A DNA stretch of 64,000 nt from Fasciola hepatica (taxonomy: Eukaryota > Platyhelminthes > Trematoda > Plagiorchiida > Fasciolidae): NCBI GenBank assembly GCA_948099385.1, contig CANUEZ040000116.1, forward strand, positions 11,742,501 through 11,806,500. The letters are read 5' to 3'. The position numbers and the translations under genes were made by a program. The notes under the pieces are model-generated. The model was not told the origin of the DNA. It was given only the letters and a program-made list of their open reading frames with translations, and made no database searches. Positions 56,484-64,000 of this stretch are shown here, in pieces (the stretch's first letter is position 1; every line of letters starts with the position of its first letter).

Positions 56484-57486
56484 CTGAAGAGAAGAAGAAA
56501 AAACAATGGCATGATGATAAAGACAATCATAGTTCGGTTTGAAAGAACTAGGTTTAATCAAGGTGTTAAACGTTTTAGCGTGCTCACGTCAGTGTACTAG
56601 GAGAGATAATTCAGACAATCAGCGAAAGATGATGATGAAAGATCTTTCTTTCCGTCGGTAAACACTGGTGTTTTGGTGGGTACAATTTTCCTCCATATTT
56701 ATTCTAATGATACGTAAATTAGTGTGGGTCCCATAAGGGAAAGTTTACTTCCCGGAAAAAAAGTTGTCCCAGTGATTTAAAACTACCTCAGTGAAATCAT
56801 AAATGGGTCGTCGCCTCGACTCATCACACTGAATGCTCCCAGATATTGAGATATAGCATTTCCACAACTTTTTGTTGCACCACGTCGAGCCCTTGCACGT
56901 CGACTTATCACCTTTTCCACCAAAAATGAGACCACATCAGTATGGCCTCCAGTCAAATATCTCGGTGTTGTGTTATCTCACAATCTTTCATGGTCTAATT
57001 ACTCCAGAGAAACATTTTATAAGAAACGGAACTTACGTTTTTTTTTCTTTTAACTATTGAAGCTCTCCATACCTCATAGTACAGAGCTTAAAATCACAAC
57101 TGCATAACTCGTCCTCACTGTGCACACTACCACATGAGCATTTTATTCTATCGTCCTGAAAAATGGACCACAGTTTGTTAGCAAGAACCACAAAGTACAC
57201 ATTTTCAAATGTAGTGGCATGTCTAGGGAAGTTTGTGTAGATTTCATGGCTAATGAAGGTTCTGATGTATGCAGTAAGTTTCCTTCAGAAATACTTTAAT
57301 ACCTCAAAAAAGTAAGACCATATTTAGTAACAGAAGTGACTTATTTTATAAATTCGTATGTTAAATATACTCAAAAATACCGGAACAAGGTTCTCACCAC
57401 TTATTAGTACTCATGCCACTTGAATACAAGAAAAATGCACTTCAAGTGAACAAAATTCGCAACAGCTATCTGCACATCCAAAATAC
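56484..57486. other. Intron between exons 4 and 3, nothing recognised
   Basis: AT-rich, with no repeat or coding motif. Confidence 0.6.
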
Positions 57487-57702
57487 CTTGAGTTGTTCAT
57501 AATTTTCTTTTAATATTGGGGCTTTCATCCAAAACTCTTCTGCGATACGTGGAATGGGACATTGCAGTTTGTCCAGACACTCAATCTCACGTAACAGACC
57601 AAGCACTTCCGGATCCATATTCACATACGGACGACCGAATGGTTCTGGTTCCATAGAGAAAATGATCACTGACGAGGATAGACTAGACATTTTTCTGATC
57701 AG
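57487..57702 (-). CDS. DNAH5-like: Dynein heavy chain visible exon 3 (tail)
   Basis: This 216-bp exon in phase 0/0 encodes LIRKMSSLSSSVIIFSMEP followed by RPYVNMDPEVLGLLREIEC and ends NYEQLK|GTATTT. The V-N-x-D-P-x-x-L-x-x-x-R-E block is a conserved DHC_N1 element, where family members read LLVNFDPxILEVVRE. The acceptor TTTCACAG is followed in frame by CTGATCAGAAAA. A second AG six bases downstream would also keep the frame. Confidence 0.9.
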
Positions 57703-58440
57703 CTGTGAAATAGAGGGCGGACAGAGAGAGGGCGAATCAACTCAGAGTGAGGTGTGACGCAATTTTTGGCAAGATAGATCACATAGCGGTTTTGTGGAAA
57801 CGGACTTGTTTGGTGCAGATATTACGTATAAATGTCTACTTAGCCTTGACTTTTTGGTTCCTCTATCTAACCGCGCATCGAGTGAATAGGGGACAAGTAC
57901 GGTAAAACGGACGGATAATCCCATCCTTGAAGATTTTCAGCAGTAGTTATTTGTGCAGTCATGAGAACTATCGACACGGCCGTGACATCGACGCGTTAAA
58001 TTCACACAAACAGAGTACAGTGGGTTGGGACAAAAAACAAAGACGGAAAGTGACAACACTCTGGTTGACTGAATTCACTTGACGCCAAGATGATAGTTAG
58101 TTCTATCCTAACCATTTGATTTCGCCCTGAATACTTTTGTCCTAATAGACGACTTATTACTGGCACGCCTTGTGGATTATAGCAGTCAGAAAGGCGGATT
58201 GTCGGCAGCATCAATCCACGAATAAACTAAGCTGTTTTTTACCCATCTTGTTAAGAATCATCACGGAATACAAACTACGTATGGAGCTCCCAAATGTTGG
58301 GTGAAAAGTCTGTCAGAAAGTTGCTATCAAAAAGAATTTTCAGTGATTACTCAGTCTTTTTGCAGTAGCCACCAAGATCAGTATCATTGAATTGTGTCCA
58401 GTGCATTGAATTTAAAGCATGCTCACTCGAAGGTTCAAAC
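57703..58440. other. Intron between exons 3 and 2, left part, nothing recognised
   Basis: No motif on either strand. Confidence 0.5.
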
Positions 58441-58444
58441 ATAC

Positions 58445-59070
58445 TGGGAGATCAGGTGAGTTCCTTATTGCAGATAAGCTTCGATCCACCTTCTCCAGTG
58501 CATAAAGGAGGGAATTTTTCGGCCCTCGAGACAACTGATTTGTTTAGCCGGAAGAATAACAACTTGACAAACAAGCTTGCTTCCAGGGCTTCATCTTCTA
58601 ACCAATTACAACGCACTATATAACTCAGGAAAAAATGTGGGAAGATGGGAATATTGGGTGTCTATTTTATGGACAAAACATGTTTAAAAGAGGTAGACTA
58701 GGTCGGGAAATAAGGATGTTAATTTTGATACACCTACCGCGTAATTGGTGATATTTATCGTGGAGTGTGAATTCTGATAGGCACTCTGAGTGGGAGCAGT
58801 TAGAGCATGTCATAATGCGGCAAAATGCAAACTTTGTTTGTGTACACACAGGTTGAAAGATGTACTGGAAGATTTATGTTTCATTTAAAATAAGCATTCT
58901 AAGGTTTCACGCAAAACTGAACTCGGATTCGGTATTTACTTTCGACCTAAACTACACCAAAATGCACGCAGGAAAATCGGCAATGCGGACGGGATTGTTG
59001 AAGAACTAAAATGGCTAACCCAACATCCGGGAATCAGTATTGAAAAGTGAAAAAGCACATCAGTAATGGA
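58445..59070 (+). repeat. Dispersed repeat family B, copy 2
   Basis: It shares 'gtgagttccttattgcagataag', 'tttcacgcaaaactgaactcgga', 'atgcacgcaggaaaatcgg' and 'catccgggaatcagtattgaaaagt' with 27185-27640, in the same order. This copy has about 170 bases of extra sequence in the middle. Confidence 0.65.
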
Positions 59071-59506
59071 CAGAGGAAACGCAGTGTATTGCTCCTTCTA
59101 CGATCGACATGAATTCACACTTATTGAGGCAGTGGTGTGACACAAAAAAGTAATAGATTTTCAAATAAAGTCCTCGTATTTATCTTACGTAAAATTTTTC
59201 CCAAAGTCATGGATGGCAGAGTGCGTGAGATAGTGTTTACGATGACCGGTGCAAGTCACTTCAAGCGAAAGGTACCTAATGGCTTAGAAATATTGTACAG
59301 GACTGAGTAATGACGACAAATCAAGAACAGAAGGCTAATTTTTTAACGAATTTCTATCGACTACCGATCCAATTTTTGATCTTCCAAGGTTCCTTAGCGA
59401 TTTTTGAACAATGAAAAGCTGTCATTATGTGGTCACTAACTATGGTGCTCGCTGGTTCATTTTGTGTCCGATAGAACTGTCACTTTTAGTTTTGGTTGAT
59501 AATTTA

Positions 59507-59510
<4 letters not shown>

Positions 59511-59554
<44 letters not shown>
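59511..59554 (+). repeat. (CT)22 microsatellite
   Basis: Pure CT tract of 44 bases in the intron between exons 3 and 2. Confidence 0.97.
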
Positions 59555-59556
<2 letters not shown>

Positions 59557-59599
59557 ATCTTGAACTCATGTGATTTACCATATAACCGGTTTCACCCAC

Positions 59600-60699
59600 T
59601 GCTAAGGTAGATTTTGTTTATTAACTTTCAACCCCACTGTTGTTCACCAAATCTCCACGTTTGGCCTGCATCGGCCCAGTGTGGCTTTTCATTTCAAATC
59701 TTAGATTCATGGTTGCCAGTCTTTCCTGAGATTGTAACCAGCCTCTCTCGAGCCGTATACACAGAAAATTACACATACGGGATCAAAGTATACCAGTCAG
59801 GCCAACAAAATAGCTCTGAATTCTCCAAACTTGGGTTTCAGCTTCGGCTGATATCGCAAAGGACGACCGTCTCGGAAGAATGATTGAGCTATGAAAGCTG
59901 GCTTCCGGTTAACAGTAATCGGTGCTCTTTAATAGGCTTATTCCCATGCGTGACACAGCATGCTGAAACTGAAGCAAAAGACACTATTGCAACATGGCTC
60001 ACTGTTTCCGGAATTAATCGGTTATCCCATGTATAGCCTTACTCATCGGGCAAACTGAACCGAAGCGTGTGATCAGTGGATTACCGGAAAGAAGTCTTTA
60101 TTCTATTCTGCCTTCTTTTGGATAAATACACAAATACGGTTTCTCGTTGCGACACGATAAGGTTTGCCTTGATTAACTGCACATGTGATTCGTTCGGCTC
60201 GCTCGCAACTCCCTCACACATTCGTTTAAGCCCGCCTGCTGTGCGCTTGTTCACTTCTCTCTTTGACAGAATTTTGTCCATAAGGTTTGCATGTTATCGA
60301 TTGCGTCCAAGTTACTCGATCGATCACGTGAGGTAATTCGCTGGTGTCAGCGTCATGAGTGTACTGCCTACCCATTCGCTGTTTTGTTCGATAAGAAGCG
60401 TTAAAAGTCAGAGGAGTCTTTAGATCTACTGCTCAGTCGGATGCTCTTTTGAAAATGGTTCATCAACGTTGAACTAAACACTGAAACCTATAGTAGCAAT
60501 GACAATCCGGAGTCCCAAGTGGCAACTGAACTCATAGCTTTCAGTAATGAGTTAATCTAAATAAACAATTCAGAAGACACTGCGAGAGGAATTCCTTTCG
60601 TATGCTCTCAACGGTCGCGTACGTACAAAATCCAGCAAGAACAATTACTACGATATGAAATGAAATAATTAATAAAAACAGTTCTATGGGGCTCAAAAT

Positions 60700-60700
<1 letters not shown>
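59600..60700. other. Intron sequence, nothing recognised
   Basis: Frames at 59614-59883 and 60076-60336 lack any motif. Confidence 0.5.

Positions 60701-60701
<1 letters not shown>

Positions 60702-60771
<70 letters not shown>
60702..60771 (+). repeat. (GT)35 microsatellite
   Basis: Pure GT tract of 70 bases. It directly abuts the 3' end of the minus-strand Penelope fragment. Confidence 0.98.
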
Positions 60772-60772
<1 letters not shown>

Positions 60773-60774
60773 CT

Positions 60775-61130
60775 GCATGCGGTTGGCTAAAGCCATGGTA
60801 GGTTGAGGGTGAAGGTCATACACCTTTGGACATATAGGGCCGGTTTGGTGTGGGCGATCGATAATGCCTCTAGTAACCTTAGTCGGTGTTTGTCCCGATT
60901 ATGGGACACAACCGAGAACGCGTTCGCCGGATCTGCCGTATGACCACTTTCAATTGGGTGGCGAGCGATGACCGAGGTCGGCCTACACGATGCAGTGGAA
61001 TGTTGTAAGCTAGGCTAATTCATCGCGTCACTCATGTACTTTGATGTGAGTTTGGTCATTCTGGTTCGCAGTGGTCGGTCCGTCCTACCGATGTGTGTCC
61101 TCGCAACTGCAAGAAAAAGCGTAGATGCAG
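60775..61130 (-). pseudogene. Penelope-like element C-terminal fragment (GIY-YIG end)
   Basis: The minus strand reads LFLAVARTHIGRTDRPLRTR (GIY-YIG, with the first Cys region decayed). After a shift follow ADPANAFSVVSHNRDKHRLR, LLEALSIAHTKPALYVQ and FTLNLPW, the family's usual end (ExxGHxxDxxxAFxVL...LRxLEAxxIxxxxPxLCVQK...LxLPW). It appears to run to the natural end of the ORF. The (GT)n tract follows within about 15 bases. Confidence 0.8.
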
Positions 61131-61139
61131 CAGGAGGCA

Positions 61140-62220
61140 GGTTCGACCGGATAGCGATCTTTGAATGGGGTTGTGGGGAGGCGCGGTGTGAATGAGTGAA
61201 AGCGTAATGCTAGTGCAGCGGTTCAGCATGCTCTACGTAACGCATTTTTAATGCTTGATGTAATAAGCCGTGTTATTGACTCTACTTTGTACGGGAGAGA
61301 CAATAGATATTTCTCAGGCACCCAAGAAACAGATGACTGGGTTTACTTTCCTGTCTGACTATGAAAACGAGTGAATGCGTCAGGATACCCGTTATCACGT
61401 AATGTGACTTGCATAATTATCTCCTCGTTTGGTAGAGTATCTTACGTACCGATATGTATTTCCCTGAAGAATAGGGTTCGGATCAGAGCTGTTTTACGTT
61501 CTATGGTTGAGAAGCTTTTGAAATGAGCTGGGATGAGTTAATCACTGATGATGCTTCATGAATCATTTAATCAACCGTTCAAGTTACCTACTACACACAG
61601 TGATCAGGTGGCTAAGTTGTGTCGGGTCAGAGATAACTGGCCGATTCGGTTAAGAACGGCGTATTCAGTCTTGTTCAACCTGGTAGATTTAAAGTTCCGG
61701 GCTAACAACTAGAAAAACATATAGGAAAGAATGAATCAGTTAGACGGCGCAGGAGTTCAAATTCAGTCATTTCACCGTACGAAACATTTAGCATTGTAGT
61801 TCACTGTCCCTAACCGTTCGGCACGCTGATGTCGTGAACCTTAATCTAGAAGCGAAATAATGCATGAATAGATACAAGTGGATACACGGTCATCCATCTT
61901 TTCACAAAAAGCCTCCCGATATCCCCAACAATGTATCGGGCCATTAACGAATCCTCTCGGACCAGCCCATTAGTTCTCCTTCCCGAGTGGACGTAAAATT
62001 AATACGTTCCAATCACTCATAATCTAATACGTATTATCAGGATTGACTGCATGGCTGACAGTTGGATATCAGTCATCCCTCGTTACGGATCTTTTCATCA
62101 ACATTCACCACAGATTCAAACCAGCAGTGCTCCATAGACAGGACTTGATTTTGCTCCTAAAATGGAAAAAGGCATAAAACTGACTATTCTGATTCTACAT
62201 AAGAGCATCATGAGACGTAC
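61140..62220. other. Intron sequence, nothing recognised
   Basis: Right part of the intron between exons 3 and 2. No coding motif or shared repeat. Confidence 0.5.
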
Positions 62221-62402
62221 CATTTTACTCCATGTCTGATAGACTGTAATCTCATATGCGACCAACTGACCAACGGTTTCGTTGTACAGAGACACCAAAT
62301 CTTGGCCGTGCTCACTCAGTAGTATTTTGGCTGCACGTTTTCCCAGAGTGTTCATGGGTTCTTCCAGTCGTTGATACAGAGAGCGGGCCCAGGCGATTCG
62401 AC
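62221..62402 (-). CDS. DNAH5-like: Dynein heavy chain visible exon 2 (tail)
   Basis: This 182-bp exon begins by completing the Gly codon from exon 1 and continues IAWARSLYQRLEEPMN, the classic tail motif after NMPPxAG. It ends AYEITVYQTWSKM with donor ATG|GTACGT. The acceptor is TCGTAG|GT. The phase is 1 in and 0 out. The following family segment (EYE.. Y..W) is preserved, so the exon appears intact. Confidence 0.9.
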
Positions 62403-63194
62403 CTACGATTATAATCGCCGATCGATATTAGCATCAGTCAATAGGATGTGTGTTGGAGTTCTTGGTTTGCATATCGACAAATTATTTCGAAACCACATCT
62501 GAGCGAGCAAATAATGTGTAGAAGTGTAAGCTGGATTTCTTGGTACGTCCCCTCCAAGATTGCGGAGGGACAGATCAAAAGATTTCCAAACGGCAACTCT
62601 TATTCGAACGGGACAAATACAAATGTGATATTTTTGGATAATCCCCCCAATTAACACTACGATACTCTTCATAATTCTACAGTCGTTTGTGTTAGAATAT
62701 ATCTGAGTGACTTAAAAATGTCATGAACCGAGTCTCGAGAAAATGATGAAATTCATTTCCCATAAGGTAAGGATCACTGATGATTCGAAAAAATTGAATG
62801 ACAAAGAACAGATCGATACTGAGATTAAATCAGGGTTATCGAAATTTTAGCGAAGGAATGCTTGAAGCTATGGTGTTACACGACAGGTCACCTCCGGCAG
62901 AACAAATCAATCGTAGCCAGTTGCTTTAAGAGTCATTTTGCGGTATCTGGCTCAAATTTCATGGCGCTGCTGGTGGCAGAGAGACGGATAGAGGCAAGAG
63001 AAGTGTGTATGAATGGCACCAAGAGTAAGGTACGTAAGATCAACAGAGGTTGTTTTCACCTATTAGGAAAAAACTCATCGTTACGGGGTCAACAAAACCA
63101 CAACGAAAGGTATTACTTCCACAAGGGATATTTGCGAAGGCAAAAAATGTCAGCAGGAGCAACCGGGCAGTGTGAAGTTTTCATCGGAACTTAC
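62403..63194. other. Intron between exons 2 and 1, nothing recognised
   Basis: A plus-strand frame at 62862-63362 overlaps exon 1 in antisense and is a shadow of it. Confidence 0.6.
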
Positions 63195-63423
63195 CGGCGA
63201 ACGGAGGCATATTTCGATCGAGCGGGGGATCAGCCATACCGGACTTCATCAATCGCCCGGTCATTAGTAATTCTTCTTTCAACCGTTTACAAATCAATTT
63301 GTATCGTTCTTTGTGTTCCAAATCGGGAATTTTCAGAGTTTCTAAACGTTCTTGTAAAATGATTTGTGCCACAAGATCGCACGGTTTGCGGAAATACGAG
63401 CCAATCACGGTTAGTAGATTTGT
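63195..63423 (-). CDS. DNAH5-like: Dynein heavy chain visible exon 1 (tail, DHC_N1)
   Basis: This 229-bp exon encodes TNLLTVIGSYFRKP... through ...DRNMPPFA plus the first base of a Gly codon. The acceptor follows a T/C-rich tract (…tttctggtctgaag) and the donor is G|GTAAGT. The N-x-P-P-x-A-G motif at its end precedes the conserved WAR/WVR helix of axonemal dynein tails, which opens the next exon. It starts in phase 0 and ends in phase 1. At least one upstream exon must exist beyond it, either in the last 577 bases or outside the window; I could not identify it. Confidence 0.85.
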
Positions 63424-64000
63424 CTTCAGACCAGAAAGAGAAAAAAGCGGGTAACAAAATGTGGGAAAATATGAATAGTTTACTGAGCTTTGGGACATTG
63501 TACTGTGTTTGACATTTACCTGGGAACATGACATCCATTCTTTTGTAACAAACCAAAGTTAGATCCACATTATTCTGCACTGCTGAGTTTGTTTATTAGG
63601 AATTTTTCTAACAACGAAAGAGATCTCATATAAGTGTAGGCGTAACTTAACTCAACCATTTGCTTCGCTGTCCAACACGTCTTACGCAACCAAGTCCACT
63701 GGTTATGGTATTCTGTGACTGGAGTTACAACGACCCACCGTTCAACCACTACCTGACTCGGAGAACAAAGCACATCGAAGGAGTCTACCTGTGTGTATGT
63801 AACACGTCTGATTTAGCGTAACCTGGTTAGACTAAACACTTTCCCGGAGACTGCTCTCTGATCCTCAACACCGCACACCCAATCTTAGTGCACTAGATAC
63901 TGCGTAACCACGACTTTCGGACAGCGATGTGAAGGCACTAGTGAGCAAACGTCAGTAGACTGCAACAGACAGTCTTCGATCCAAGTCCGTTATGTTTCTG
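63424..64000. other. Sequence upstream of visible exon 1, nothing recognised
   Basis: No further tail exon could be identified. The minus-strand frame 63570-63773 lacks dynein-like sequence. Confidence 0.5.

Noticed and set aside
60608..60823. 71-codon minus-strand frame with a long His-Thr run
   Set aside because: It is the translation of the (GT)35 microsatellite.
62862..63362. 166-codon plus-strand frame
   Set aside because: It overlaps exon 1 in antisense and has no motif, so it is a shadow.
63570..63773. Minus-strand 67-codon frame as an upstream dynein exon
   Set aside because: No resemblance to the family tail, and no acceptor and donor pair giving phase 0 into exon 1.

Overview
This is eukaryotic nuclear DNA, most likely from a trematode flatworm. 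I infer this from long introns, GT/AG exon structure, and a mix of RTE-type and CR1-like LINEs, Penelope-like elements, a pogo/Tigger-like transposon, Helitron remains and a gypsy-like gag. RTE proteins with the RVEDIRRLSVF signature and Penelope elements are abundant in flukes. Genus and species cannot be fixed from the sequence alone.

The only host protein gene I can support is on the minus strand: the tail and linker part of an axonemal outer-arm dynein heavy chain of the DNAH5/DNAH8 class. Seventeen exons run from 63423 down to 4218. Their splice phases are compatible at every junction and give 4,851 coding bases (1,617 residues) over about 59 kb. The first visible exon is already inside the tail, so the start lies beyond 64000. 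The last ends at the linker/AAA1 approach (IHVHQRDIFDDL), so the motor ring lies off the left edge. Exons 14 to 17 are very conserved. Exons 6, 8 and 9 carry long low-complexity segments.

Layout by region. 1-3497: a tandem repeat of about 1.71 kb, two full units plus the start of a third; each unit holds a tRNA-Lys(UUU) gene and a decayed RT fragment. 4.2-16 kb: exons 17 to 12, a plus-strand Penelope remnant (about 8.69-9.42 kb) and tRNA-like SINE candidates. 16-24 kb: a large intron with a Helitron helicase fragment, a LINE with a PHD-like ORF1 piece and an AP-endonuclease domain, and a long (TA)n. 24-41 kb: exons 11 to 7 among RTE fragments and an uncharacterised dispersed repeat family. 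41-46 kb: exons 6 and 5 flanking a 2.04-kb pogo-like element with terminal inverted repeats. 46-56 kb: the largest intron, with an unrecognised ORF, a gypsy-like gag, a LINE nested in an RTE element, and a stack of Penelope copies. 56-64 kb: exons 4 to 1 with another Penelope tail beside a 70-bp (GT)n tract.

Everything apart from the dynein exons and the tRNA genes looks like decayed mobile DNA or unassigned intron. I see no CRISPR array, operon or prokaryotic feature, and no convincing undescribed system. The best leads are the intron-nested tRNA-Lys tandem array, the low-complexity expansion of the dynein tail, and the well-preserved pogo-like element.
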